From the NCBI GenBank assembly GCA_036346405.1, contig CM070561.1:5396834-5460833 (forward strand): DNA of 64,000 bases. The letters are read 5' to 3'. Made by a program: the position numbers and the translations under genes. A model generated the notes under the pieces. The model searched no databases and was not told the DNA's origin. It saw only the letters and a list, made by a program, of their open reading frames with translations. The stretch is from Phyllostachys edulis. Its lineage: Eukaryota > Streptophyta > Magnoliopsida > Poales > Poaceae. Below are positions 22,635-34,739 of the stretch, one piece after another (position 1 is the stretch's first letter; every line of letters begins with the position of its first letter).

Positions 22635-23792
22635 GACGACATCGCGGAGGAAGTCAACGATATGCCGGATGTGGACTGTGCTTTTGATGAAGATAGGTCG
22701 CACGATGAAAATCTGGATCAGATGCTACGCGATGTAGAAGAGAACTACAGTGAGAGAGAGTTTTGAAATTCGAGGGCTTAATGGAGGATTCGGTGAGACC
22801 TTTGTTCCCTGGCTGCAAGCCGGAATACACAAGGTTGTTAACCGTGCTTAAACTGCTGAAATTGAAGGCAAGCAATGGTTGGTCCGACAAGAGTTTCACG
22901 ACGTTGTTAGGTCTCCTAGCGGACATCCTTCCAGAGGAAAACGTGTTGCCCAGCACCACCTACCAAGCAAAGAAGGTTCTTTGTCCATTGGGAATGGAAG
23001 TAGAAAGAATACATGCATGTCTGAACGATTGAATCCTCTACCGTAAAGAGTATGCAACATGCATATATGTTCCGTGTGCAAAGTATCCCGATACAAGCGT
23101 AAGAATACTACTAAGATGAAGTAAGGACCTCCTACTAAGATGTTGTGGTATCTACCTGTGATCCCACGTTTGAAACGTTTATTTGCGAACCCAAAGGAGG
23201 CAAGATTGTTGCGTTGGCACTCGGAGGAGCATAAGAAAGATGGAAAGGTAAGACACTCTGCTGATTCTGCCTAGTGGAGAAACTTCGATCGGAGCTTCGA
23301 AGAGTTCGGTGCGGAACCGAGAAACATAAGGTTAGGGTTGAATACAGATGGAATAAATCCTTTCGGTAACATGAGCAAACCGACATAGCTTTGCCCGATC
23401 AATCTATGTATGTACAACCTTCCTCCTTGGCTGTGTATGAAGCGAAAGTATATTTTGATGTCACTACTTATCCAAGGTCCGAAGCAACCTGGGAATGATA
23501 TTGATGTGTACCTAGCACCATTACTAGAAGATCTTGTGACACTGTGGAACGAAGGGGTACAAATATGGGATACGTACAAACGAGAGAACTTCACTTTATG
23601 CGCCATGTTGTTCTGCACCATCAATGATTTTCCTACCCTTGGTAACTTTGTCGACTTCAATTACAAAAGGAGCCAAAGCACATGCTGCCTTTGCTTAAAT
23701 GGCACGGAGAGTGTATGGCTGAACAACTCGCGTAAAACTGTGTATATGCATCACCGTAGGTTCCTTCCCATGATTCACCCATACCGCAAGAT
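22635..23792 (+). pseudogene. CACTA transposase, TNP2 core, first half
   Basis: Continues the transposase after the gypsy element. It has an acidic linker, then WSDKSFTTLLGLL, LPSTTYQAKK and CPLGMEVERIHAC, then CSVCKVSRYKRK, PRLKRLFANPKEARLL, NTDGINPFG and LPPWLCMKRKYILM. These are characteristic blocks of the TNP2 / Transposase_21 family in the right order. At least four stops or frameshifts occur (for example after IHACLND and near 23120 and 23270). It ends at the solo-LTR insertion within the H-P-Y-R-K block. Confidence 0.9.
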
Positions 23793-24424
23793 TGAAGAAT
23801 CTAGACCCGTCATTATGAGTTAATAGAGTATTTTGGTGATTAATGATAAATCTATTTGTGAGACTAACACTTCTATTGTTATACCTATTGCTTAGTCTCA
23901 ATTAGATAAAAAGGTGAAAATCAAAGAGGTATGCATTCGACATCATTTCTCATATCTTGTTGCATTTCTCGAATCCAAAATATAGGTTGAACTCCACCAA
24001 AAGTCTAACTTGAATATGTACATATGTTCTTATTACACATTTGTGTATGCACACATTTAGGGGCAGTTCTCTCTATGTTTTGTGGTTTCATTAGTACTGA
24101 TCTATATTCCTTATCCACATATTAAAGATCTTTACTTTAAAACATATCATATGAGTATACAAAACTTGTGTAGTTTATATATACTCATATAACTTAATAT
24201 TCAATTATTTGCTATTGAGATGGTTGTCATCAATTACCAAAGAGGGAAAGATAGGAGTATCTTGTCCCACCATTATAAATTAATGGTATGTTAGGGTAAT
24301 TAATGATAATCACATTGTGGAACTAACATTTTCCATGAGTTGGATGAATAGGTTATATTCCATAATGATGAAGACTTTGGATGACATCATGAGTTGATCA
24401 TCATCAATTCAAGACTCGGGATGA

Positions 24425-24700
24425 AGGAAATCATCATGTGTTGATGATGTTCAAGTCAAGATCCCGAAGTGAAGAAGATCATCATGTGTTGATGATATTG
24501 AAGTCAAGAGCTTGGAGTAAAGGATGCATCATGTGTTGATGTGTATCAAGATCTCTAAGAAAAGGAAATCGTCATGTGTTAATGATGTTCAAGAAGAGGA
24601 GATGACCATGAGTTGATCATCAAGTCAAAAGAAGACACATCATGTGTTGATGGAGGTCAAGTAAAGAATGCATCATGGGTTGATGCATACTAAGTCAAGG
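24425..24700 (+). repeat. CATCATGTGTTGATG repeats in the long solo LTR
   Basis: At least six near-copies of CATCATGTGTTGATG (for example near 24432, 24480, 24526, 24645), each with self-complementary CATCA/TGATG ends. Spacing is roughly 35-60 bp, with related AAGTCAAGA linkers. Confidence 0.75.
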
Positions 24701-24939
24701 ACCCAGACTTGAAGTGAAGATGTGCGTCATCAAGCTTCAAGAGGATGTGCTAGGCAAAGGTATGACTAGCTAGGGCTAAGGATGTGTTCCTAGTCTTTTA
24801 CCGGTCTTGGTATTTGGTTGGAGACCGGATTGCTAGTACAGGTTGCCTTAAAATTAAGAGGGGTCTTGACTAGTAGCTTGAGTTTGTCATGTGTTGATAG
24901 CTCATTGTGTTTGCTCTAACTCTCGTTAGCATGTTGCCA

Positions 24940-25165
24940 ATATTTGCGAATGCGTTTTGCAAATAGTCGAGGCTCATGCATAATCCTTGTAGCATGTGAC
25001 TTTAGTTTGCAAATGTGTTTTGCAAATGGTTTAAGTCCATGTACCTTATTCCTTAGTGGCATTGATTCTAAAAGTTAGCAAATATGTTTTGCAAGTTGTT
25101 GAGAATCTTGCCTTTAACATTTGTTTGTATCGCTCATCAATTGGCAAGTGTGTTTTGCAAATTGA
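24940..25165 (+). repeat. GCAAATGTGTTTTGCAAAT repeats in the long solo LTR
   Basis: Four near-copies of TTTGCAAATGTGTTTTGCAAAT spaced about 60 bp (near 24945, 25009, 25078, 25142). Each is an imperfect palindrome. Confidence 0.75.
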
Positions 25166-26450
25166 GTTGGTTTTGGATGCCAACTGCTGTTTTTCTCAGG
25201 AAGATCAGTAGTACCGACGTGTTGTCGGTGGTACTACCACTCAGCAGTATGACCGGGGTTGTGCTGCAGAACTACCGCAACCCGGTCGGACCAGAGATTG
25301 TTGGCGGTACGTCTTTTCCAGTAAGTCACCTTTTGAGCATGAGTTGCTCTCTTGAGGAGTGGTAGTATCGGTGCTTTGTAGCGGAACTACTGCGTCGTGG
25401 TAGTACCGCATTTGCTTGGTGGAACTACCACATCCCAGTATATCCGATTGGTGAGCGGTACATTATTTCCAGAGAGTGCCATGTGTTGTACTCAAGTGGA
25501 AGCGGTCATACCGCCATTGTGGATCGGAACTATAGGATCACGAAACTACCGCGTATTACTTGGCGGTAGTACCGCGCCGTATTTCCAACGGCTATTTCAG
25601 AAGGTTTGATATACTGTGTGTTAGTGGAGGTGCGGTAGTACCGGCCGATGAACGGCGGTACTACCGCTCGTGCTGATTTTTCAGCAGCTTTCCCCCTAAC
25701 GGCTAGTTTTTGTGTGTGGGCTATATTACCCACCTTGGCCAGTTGCGGGAGAGTTGCTGAGCCCCCATTCTATTCTATTGAGCTAAGAGCAAGCCCTCTC
25801 CTCTCTTTTGTGCATGTGTTGCACTTAGTGAGCTTTGAGAGGCAAACCCTAAGTGCATGTGTTGCATTAGGTAGTGGATTCTGTATCCACTTGAGCTTAG
25901 ACACTTGATTAGTTCAAGTGAGAGTCTTGCTGACACCTGGATGGCATGGAGGCGTCGTGGATCGGTAATCTTCTCAAGAAGCTTGTGAGAAGGCCCGGCA
26001 TTTGTGAGTGGCTTGGTGCTCGCCATCTCCGGAGTGGAGGAAGAGCAACCCTAATGGATCGAGGTGTTGGTTCGTGTTGAAACTGATCCAAGTGGTTGGA
26101 CTTACCTCGGAGGTGTTGGCTTAATTCGTGGAGCCGGTCCAATTGGTTTGGGCTTACCTTAACGTGGATTAAGGGAGACCGGCAAGTCTCCGAACACACG
26201 GTAAAACATCATCGTGTCATTGTGGTTTGTTCTTGTGCTTTACTTTGTGCAATTTATATTCCTTGTATTAAATTGCTATTTTATATATAGTCTCTTGTTG
26301 TTGGCGCACTTAGTAAAGACTAGTTGATTTAGGCTTTAATTGTGCAAAACCGAATTGATTTACAATTACGCATGAAACTCGGTTTTAGCCAAAAAAAAGT
26401 TTTTAAAACCGCCTATTCACCCCACTCTAGTCGACCTTCTCGATCTTACA

Positions 26451-28248
26451 AAGATGAAGAAACAATTCGACGAAAATAAGGAGGACGGTTTAGCTCCAAG
26501 GGCTTTTAGAGGGAAAGAGGTCTATGATATGGTTAAGGATATCGATGTTGTGCTTGGGAAGGGACGTAAATTAAGAACCTGTCAAAAGAACATCTAGAAG
26601 AAGCGGTCAATTTTTTGGGACTTGCCTTATTAAGAGCAATTAGAAGTTCACCATTGCATCGACGTCATGCACGTGGAGAAGAATGTATGTGATAGCTTGA
26701 TTAGTATCTTACTGAACATTAGTGGCAAAACAAAGGAAGGTGTTAACGCACGGTGTGACTTGGTTGATATGAACATAAGGACCGAGTTAGCACCGAAAGA
26801 GACCGATAAACGACGAACGTACATTCCCCTAGCTTGCTACACTCTGTCCAAGGCCGAGAGAAATGAACTGTGCCAGAGCTTGCATGGTGTGAAAGCTCCG
26901 TCCGGTTACTCCACTAACATTAAGAAACTTGTTTCTATAGAAGATTTGAAATTAATTGGTATGAAGTCTCATGATTATCATGTGCTGATGACACAAATGC
27001 TTCCTGTTGCAATTATGTGTATCTTTCTGAACAAGATCTAAGTGGTAATCTTAAGGTTGTGTTATTTCTTTAACTCAATTGCTCAGAAGGTCATCGATCC
27101 CCAAGGACTAGATGCTTTACAGGCCGAGGTGATGACGACTCTATGTCATCTTGAGATGTATTTCCCTCCGTCATTTTTTTATATCATGGTCCATCTCATT
27201 GTTCACCTTGTGAAAGAGATAAAGATATGCAGCCCTGTATTCTTACGTCATATGTACCCGTTCGAGCGGTACATGGGAATTCTCAAGTCCTACGTACAGA
27301 ATCGATCTCGACCAGAGGACAGCATCATCAAAAGTTATGCAACCGAAGAGATCATTGAGTTTTGCGTCAACTACATGTCTTAGGTGGAACCCATAAGTGT
27401 GCCTCTATCTCGTCATGAGGGGAGACTAGAGGGTATCGGGACTATCGGAAGGAAATCAATCACACCTGATCTGGACACGTACGCTCAAGCCCATTTCACG
27501 GTCTTGCAACATATGACCCAAGTGTCCCCGTACATGGATGAGCACAAAGACATGGTACTCCAATAGAATCCAGACCGGTCGGAGGTTTGGATCATGAGAT
27601 AGCACAATCGTCGGTTCAACAAATGGTTAAAGGTGCGATTCACTAGGAGATCATCAAGTGATGATACACTACTATGGTTGGCAAAAGGGCCAAAATTTAC
27701 AATTGTGATATGGTAAGGATACGACATAAATGGGTACACATTTTATCTGACATTCGAGGTAGGAAGAGCCTGATCGAAGCAGCGATGTCCACATAGATGT
27801 GTTTCACGAGCAGTTCAATACCGCCGGGGCACGTGGGTTGAACTCCTACTATGGGTTCGTAGAGGAGATTTGGGAGCTCGACTACGTACTTTTCAAGATC
27901 CCCCTGTTTCGATGCCATTGGGTTAAACTTCCGCATGGCGTGAAGGTCGACAAGTACAGCATCACTACTATAGACCTCAAACGTGTCAGATACAAGGACG
28001 AACCATTTGTACTCGCTAAGCATGTTGTTCAAGTTTTTTATGTAACGGACCTGGCAAATAAGAATCGCCACATAGTTCTTCATGGAAAAAGAAGGATTGT
28101 CGGAGTTGAGAATATCGTGGATGAGGAAGAGTACAATCAATTTGACGAGTTGCCTCCTTTCGGAAACAGCATCAGGCTCAAGGAAGAACCCAGTGAGGAA
28201 GCTAGCTATATGCGCGTTGATCATCATGAAGGGCTATATTTTAATTAA
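26451..28248 (+). pseudogene. CACTA transposase, TNP2 second half with DUF4218/DUF4216-like parts
   Basis: Picks up where the solo LTR interrupted it (MKKQFDENKEDG). It continues through HCIDVMHVEKNVCDSL, MKSHDYHVLMTQMLP, then a DUF4218-like part (about 27050-27380: LEMYFPPSFF, RYMGILKSYVQNRSRPE). A DUF4216-like part follows (about 27840-28100: YYGFVEEIWELDY, FRCHWV). The frame ends at a stop near 28246. At least six frameshifts or stops break it. This is the usual C-terminal architecture of grass CACTA transposases. Confidence 0.9.
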
Positions 28249-30720
28249 GAATTTATTCTATTGTAATTTATTCCATGACATGAGACATGTCAATGTGAAC
28301 TTGCCATGTGTTATGGACTTGTAATCTCTTATTTTGATGTCAACGTGGAATTGTCATGTGTTAATGTATTATGGACTTGTCATATCTGATATTGATGTCA
28401 ATGTGGACTTCATTGTAATATGGAGTATCAAAATTGGTTTCACTTGATTTGGGATTGAGTTGAATTAGATATGAATTTTTGAAGCCAAATGAATTTTTAG
28501 TCAAATCATTTGGAGTTGTGTTATGGACTTGTCACCAGGTTTTGAAGTCAAATGAATTTTCAGTCAAATGATTTGGAGTTGTGTTATGGACTTGTCACCA
28601 AGTTCACATGGTAGCATATCACAGACGGTTCTATTATGGAACTGTCTGTGATTCCTTATCACAGATGGTTCTATAATAGAACTGTCTGTGATGTGCCTTT
28701 ATTAGGAGGGAACCGCTAGGTTTTGCGCCCTTACTCGTCACTCACCCTTACTCTCGCTCGTTCACCCCCCCCCCCTCAGCGTCCTTAGCCCTTTGCTCTT
28801 CCGCACCGCCGACTCCAGCACCTCCTCCAGTCCTCGCGCCGCTAACTCCAACGTCTCCTCCAGTCCTCCCTCGCATTGCCGGCTCCAGCGCATCCTCTGG
28901 TCTTCACGCCGCTAGCTCCAGCGCCTCCTCTGGTCCTCCCTTGCGCCGCCGACTCCAGTGCCTCCTCCGGTCCTCCAGCTTCCCTCCTCTCCAGCGGCCG
29001 ACGGTGTGTTTCCCTTCTCTTCTCGGTTAGTGGGTGAGTGAGGGAAAGAAGATGAGTGGGTGAGTGGGGAAAGAAAGCGAGCTCTTTGTCCCAACGGATC
29101 AAATGCATTAGTAGTAGTAACATTTGATGAGATGATAAGAGGACATTGTGGTAGTAGCATGCACAGGAGATTTGGGGTAGTATTGTAGTAGTACAAGTTA
29201 GTGGATAGCACAAGGACCCAAAAAAGCTGACTTAGGTAGAGCTTACATATATACATGCATACTGTTCTCTAGGAGAATGCAACCAGCAAGCAGAGATCCC
29301 CAGGAAAAATAAAAATCATGCATTTTTTGTGCATCTACCCCTACCTGCCGACGATGCGTTTCGTCGTTGCTTTGTTGATTCTATGTAGCTAGGGTTTGAA
29401 TATTCTATGTGATGATGAAACATGGGCTAGAAATTTTAGATTGGGGGTTGATTTGTTGGAGCTACTACTTACGATGACCACATTTTTTTGACCTATGCTC
29501 TAGTGGAATGTTGATACTCTGCTGCTCTTTTATATTTTGTTAGGTTCATGTTCATATGCATATATCAGTATTACTACTTTGGTGGAGTCCGATGTTGCTA
29601 ATTGATGAATGCATGTAAAGTTTTATGTAATTTAACCTACTGATATTTGTCAAGAATAATATTTAGGCTGTTTTTTTAACCAAATATGTATACCTTTTGA
29701 TAGACTATATTTTATATTATAGATTTACTTATTTGTGGTAAGAATATTAAGTTTATGCGTGCTATTTCTAAATCAGTGTCTCGCTTAGTGCCATTTTTGT
29801 CACTGAATCTTCTTTTGACAAATCATATTTGCTTGAATGAACAAAAGAATGTTAGTGCTATATTGGAGACTTCATTGAGTAGTACAATTCTTCAATATTA
29901 ATGGTATTTGTGCTAGATATGATGAGATTATGGCCATGGTGGGTGTTCTTGGGCATTGAGGGTGATGGTGGCATGGTTAGCTTTAGTGGGCTTGTGAATT
30001 CTGCTCTATGATGAAGATGGTCAAATACTAAAATTGAACTAATAATCAATTCATATTTAAGCTCTACTTTGTTACCTACTGTTGTCATCTTGATCTGTTG
30101 TCAATCTGTCACCTCTGAGTGGAACTAGTTGTAAAGCATTTTGGCTCTAGTGGTTACTAGCAGTCCTATTAGTTAGACCTTCTGTTGTCCAGGTAGCAGG
30201 CTTGCTGATCTTGTGCTTTGTAATTAGTTGCACTAAGGCTTTTCAAGTCCTGTTGGTAATATGAAGTTCTGTGTATAATCAACATTGGTTCCCTGTTTGA
30301 CCGAAAGTTTACTCTGTGAACTTTTGATTTTGAGGTCATTTGACAGTCTAGTAAAGTATTATTTAGAGCTCAAATTTTGAATCTGTATTGTCGTGTTTAA
30401 TTTATGAAGAGTATAGACAATAGGTTGAGATGGCAAAGACTTGTTCTTTTGCAACTCTCCTTCTAAGAGCACACACTATCATCAATCATCTATGTTTTAT
30501 GATGTTTATTGATGTGTTTCTGATGTTAATGTTGAGGCTTTCGGCTGTGACTCTTTGCCTTATCCCCTTCACTCTCACAACTCACTATTTGGCTATTGTC
30601 GTGATCTAGTCTAACCGTATGCCAATCATACTCCTTACGTATATGTTTAGATAATTAATGTGTTTACAAGGCAATTTTAGTTAATTAATTAGGTAACTTA
30701 TATAGATAGCAAGTAAGCGA
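28249..30720 (+). other. CACTA spacer between its two genes, with internal subterminal-type repeats and a minisatellite
   Basis: No protein domain seen. At 28617-28697 there are four copies of the TCACAGACGGTT-type motif arranged as two inverted pairs, the same arrangement as at the element's ends. A pyrimidine-rich block follows, with about five imperfect repeats of roughly 42 bp (GCCGCCGACTCCAGYRCCTC type, 28803-28975). The rest, to 30720, is AT-rich. The layout suggests a promoter and leader (possibly with an intron) for the downstream gene. Confidence 0.55.
28803..28975 (+). repeat. Pyrimidine-rich minisatellite in the leader of the second CACTA gene
   Basis: About five imperfect copies of a 40-45 bp unit containing GCCGMYRRCTCCAG and CCTCCTCYRGTCCTC. 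It lies downstream of the internal subterminal-type repeats. Confidence 0.65.
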
Positions 30721-33646
30721 GATGACGTCTGCACTGTCTTCGCCGCCGGCATCGACATCGCCGAATGCATCTGGATCTCCGAGCAAAGTGGTACGTAAGT
30801 GAGATAGTAGAGGAATATCGAAATTGCCTACGGGCCGACTGATCATCACGGAGGTCAGTGCCTCTGGGGTCCCTCTGAGTCCTAAGAAAGCAGTGGCGAG
30901 ATTCCGGACCATCTGCGGGATATTTGAAAGGGAACGGGTCCCCATCACCACACCAAGTTGGAAGTCTTTGACGAATGTAGAGAGAGGCCAGCTGTGGACT
31001 GAAATTCCAGGCTCGTTCACTACCCCAAAAGCAGACCAGGCATGTGTGGAATGGCAGGCATTGCTCGCGATGTGCCACACGTGGAGGACCTTCAAGAGCA
31101 CGCTTGCCACGAAGTACGTGAACACGGATCGAACACCCTTCACGAAGTATCAATTCTTATCGCGGGATATATGGGATAATTTTGTGCGAATGAAGACGAC
31201 AACCGAATTTCAGGAGCAAAGTGCAGCGCATAAAGCTATCCAGGCACAAAACACTCACCCCCACAAACTCGGCACCGCTGGGTACGCGAGTAAAACCACA
31301 GAATGGGCAGCGCAGGACAAGAACGCAACCGGGCCATTAGCCACGTCTTCAGGCAGCATTTGTTTCACAAACCCGGCAGACGAGGCAGTGTCCCAATGTC
31401 TGGAAAATATGTCGAACTACCTAGTTGTTAATAAGTCCATAACTTCATAGTGTCTTTAATAACATGATGACCTCTTGCAGCATGCATTGACTACCGAATC
31501 TTCTCAAGGCTACTTCGAAGCAGACAAGGAGAAGGATATACTATCTATGGCCCTAGGAAACAAGGAGCACCCGGGTTGTACGCAAGGCGTTGGGGTTTAC
31601 ATACCTTGGAGGGATAGATTCCGACACGACTCCAACACGTATAGGAGTAGGAACAGATCCAAGGCCGAGCACGACGCCCGGTTGGAACAGGTGTTTATTG
31701 CAAAATTTCAAAGACAGATAACAAGATTGCAGGATCAAATGAATCAACTCCGCAGCCAGTCGCAAGCCACCCCTGTTATTTTGGGAGCCAGTCCTCCTCA
31801 ACATTGGAGTAGCATCGCGTCCACTCCAAATTCTGAACATGACGACGTCCAATTACCTGTCGACGACATCAAGGTAATGTACATCTCTGGAATGCTCCAA
31901 AGATAGACCTATAGGACGCCTTAGCAAATTGTGTATCATTTTGTAGGAGCCAACGCCCTGCAAGCTCCAAGTAAGGATGGTTGGGTCTATTTCTATTGAG
32001 GTTGGGTGGGGGATGGTGTATCCATACCAGGAAGTGACAGTGCAGCACGGTGCCTAGCTGGCATAGGGTTACACTAGGGTCCAGGTGGATATGGTACATG
32101 ACAATTTCATGGCCGTCCCGCTGGAGATTTGCCCAAACGAAAACATCAGAACACTAGGGAATGTCATGCACACTTTTATCCAGTGGCCCAAAAAGGACAT
32201 CGCCTTGGACCTAGTAGTGTCGGGATCTCGACATAACCATTCCTCTTCAACGGGACCCTCGATAACTCCACCTCAACCTTCGCTTCAGAAGGCCACCTCA
32301 TCGGTTCCCGTGGAGAAGACATCGAAGGAACAAGAAAAGCGTACCGCTATATCGGTTCCCGAGTTGTCTCATAGGAATACGCATAGCGAGCAAGTTGTCC
32401 AGGCCAAATCGAAATCAAAGAACATTAAGGTGCCTCCCAAGCCCTGGAAATACTCCATTGGAAGTCCGTTGGCCCTCGACACAGTATTAGCCCGCGCTGG
32501 AGTAGGTTGTCAGGCTTTGCATATCTGGTACATGCAGAAGACCAAAGAGAAGGGGTGTGATACTGGAATCATCGTGGGATACACGAAGGAGGATTTCTTC
32601 CACGAGCCAAGCCACTTCGTCATGGGCTTCAACGACTTATTCGACCTATTCAACCTCGATACCCTCGACGCCTCGCTTCTACAATATTGAACACTGTAAG
32701 TGTGTACAATCAAGTTCTACATTCATGTAATACCGATAAATATCACAACTCATTGCATATGTATAGATACATGATGACAAAAGCCTAGGAATGGTCCGAA
32801 CCGGTGGGTTTCCTCGACCCACACGTGGTCTCTGAGTAAACCATCAACAAAAACGCATCCTACGTCGAGGAATACATAACAACGGGATTGCTTACTCAGG
32901 CCGACAAGGACTACATACTGGTGCCCTACAACCTGCTATATAAATTTCATTTGTACTTTATACGCAGCAGGAACTTAGGATTAATGACTATAGCGACATA
33001 CATGAGTAAGTACCACTAGATCCTTTTAGTCATTATACCAAAGAGGAACAAGGTAACATACCTTGATTCCCTACTCAACAAAACGCACGACTTCACCCTT
33101 GTGACAGGAATACTCGACAGGTATGCTCTTCCTTCGTTTGAAATGGCCGAGAATAACTTTTTGGAATCATGTAGGTCGTTCATCGCCTATGTTGCCGATG
33201 GAGGGGCATACAAGGGATCGAGCGCCGCACTGTAACACAGGACGCGATTTCCGGTACGTGCTACAACACAATAATCCTATATCATACTTCATAACAATGC
33301 GCCTCGAACTAACTATACCTATATATGTAATTCTATTTTTGCAGTGCCGCCAGCAAAAACAAGATCACCAATGTGCATTCTACATTTGCCATCATATGCA
33401 GCAAATCATGAGTGCTAAGATGAAGGATCCCGAGGTTTGTCAATCTTGCAATAATTATTTCCTAATTATAAATTTAAATATATGCTTACTACTTTACTCT
33501 TGCTAGCGACAGGGCTTGAACATAGATTTAGATGCAGTCGTTGTGAAAGAGATCTCGGACGTTCGAGGGAAGCTCCGCGCAGAGATCATTAATGCCAACG
33601 GAGAGTTTCACTCCGTCGACACCTCTCAATCACATTCAAACAAGTG
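30721..33646 (+). pseudogene. CACTA second gene: Transposase_24-like plus C48 (Ulp1-like) peptidase
   Basis: Starts at ATG 30721 but meets a stop near 30803. It resumes with blocks typical of plant Ptta/En-Spm (Transposase_24) proteins (about 30824-31450: WNNFV-like DIWDNFVRMK, AHKAIQAQNTHPHKLG, YASKTTEWA). A short intron is likely (acceptor CTCTTGCAG before 31481), then LSMALGNKEHPG and a coiled stretch. A second intron probably lies at 31875-31947 (GTAATG to TTTTGTAG). The later part (32090-33646) has PKPWKYSIGSPL, FHEPSHFVMGFNDLF, NKNASYVEEYI and a C48-like triad region. Its parts are His in KYH before a stop, Asp in VTYLDS, and Cys in DHQCAFYIC. A TAG replaces the expected Trp after His. 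The function of the peptidase-like part in CACTA elements is not established. Confidence 0.78.
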
Positions 33647-33849
33647 ATTCAATTGTAATTCACTTTGAGTAGTTGTAATCCAATTGTAACTATAGTGGCA
33701 ATACTTGAACAAATTCTTTTGTAATTGATTTTGAGTTGTCAATAATTGATTCATCTGTGATGTATCTTTTTTCTACATGCTTGTTTTCAGAGGGCATGGC
33801 TAGCAATTCTCGAGGCTAGCCGAAAATCAAAAAAAAAAGTTCGATATAA

Positions 33850-34155
33850 AGAACTATCACAGACGGTTTTTTGTTGAAACTGTCTGTGAAGGGCTAGTAT
33901 CACAAACAGTTTTTACCAAAAACCGTCTGTGATACTAGCCCTTCACAGATAGTTTTTGGTGAAAATCGTTTGTGATACTAGCCCTTCACATACGATTTTA
34001 ACAAAAAAAAACGTCTGTGTTGTGCCTTATCACAGACAATTCAAGAACCATCTATGATAACCACTTGTTATCACAGACATACAGATTCGGACGGTTCAAA
34101 AACCATCTGTGATGACGGTTCCGAACCGTCTGTGATGGCCCTGTCTATACTAGTG
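33850..34155 (+). repeat. CACTA 3' subterminal and terminal repeats
   Basis: A dense array of TCACAGACGGTT and its complement, about a dozen copies alternating in direction, ending in ACTAGTG. It mirrors the 5' end at 9005-9120 and is denser. Confidence 0.9.
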
Positions 34156-34620
34156 GATGAGCAGAAGATTGAGAAGACACTCTCTACCTTTCACCCGCAC
34201 ACAACTATCGTCAAGAAGGCTACCAAGAGTATGCCGAATTGATTGACATCATGCAAGTTGTGGAAGCACAAGATGATGTTTTAAGGAAGAACTACATCTC
34301 GTAACCACCTAGTAGCAATGTTGGCTATAAAGCCATTGCTAGTAGTTACAAGATAAGGAAGCCTCTCACAAAGAAGAGGGACAAGAAGGGTAAGGAGACG
34401 CAGCATGTTGTTGATGCTTTCTAGTCTAAGAAGAATAGCAAAGAACAGCATGAGGCACACCTCGCCGTTGTGGGCACAAAGGATCCACAGCCATTAGTTG
34501 CACTAATGGATGTGAACAGCCAAATAGCAGCCTCCATCACCCCTCTGGACATCACAGCAGCCGCAGCTGTAGTTGCCCAAGAGGAGAAGATCGCCATAGA
34601 GCGGATTGAAGCAGAACATT
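34156..34620 (+). pseudogene. Copia-1 gag, 3' part
   Basis: Begins right after the CACTA element with the frame EQKIEKTLSTFHP, a strongly conserved stretch of the copia gag UBN2-type domain. It then runs with frameshifts through an I-D-I-M-Q-V-V-E-A region and a lysine-rich tail (KPLTKKRDKKGKE). Stops interrupt it. It is separated from its N-terminus by 25 kb of inserted DNA. Confidence 0.75.
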
Positions 34621-34739
34621 GAATTACTTTATCCTTTGAATAATGGTTGTAAGCTCTAAGAGAGCAAAGCGTTAAATTCTTATGAAAAGTCCTGCAAGGC
34701 TTATATTGCCTTCCCGTATTTATAATAGCAAGTTATGTT

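Larger units (their letters stand above)
23793..26450 (+). mobile_element. Long solo LTR, SIRE/Maximus-like copia, in the CACTA transposase
   Basis: Starts TGAAGAATCTAG and ends CTCGATCTTACA, 2658 bp, with a perfect 5-bp duplication AAGAT (23788-23792 and 26451-26455). Removing it rejoins the transposase codons around H-P-Y-R-K. Its 3' end (AAAACCGCCTATTCACCC then TCTAGTCGACC) and the phrase TTTTGGTGATTAATGA near its start are typical of SIRE-type LTRs of grasses. No coding sequence or internal region is present. It holds several short repeat families. The lineage name is an inference; the solo-LTR call is firm. Confidence 0.85.
9005..34155 (+). mobile_element. CACTA (En/Spm) element nested in copia-1
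   Basis: Left end CACTACTACAAAATAGG and right end (reverse complement) CACTAGTATAGACAGG, flanked by the 3-bp target duplication GAT (9002-9004 and 34156-34158). Both ends carry arrays of the subterminal motif TCACAGACGGTT in both orientations. It encodes a TNP2-type transposase (three pieces) and a second ORF with a Transposase_24-like part and a C48-peptidase-like part, in the usual plus orientation. Removing the gypsy element and the solo LTR leaves about 9.6 kb, a normal size for an autonomous CACTA element. Stops and frameshifts show it is now dead. Confidence 0.93.
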
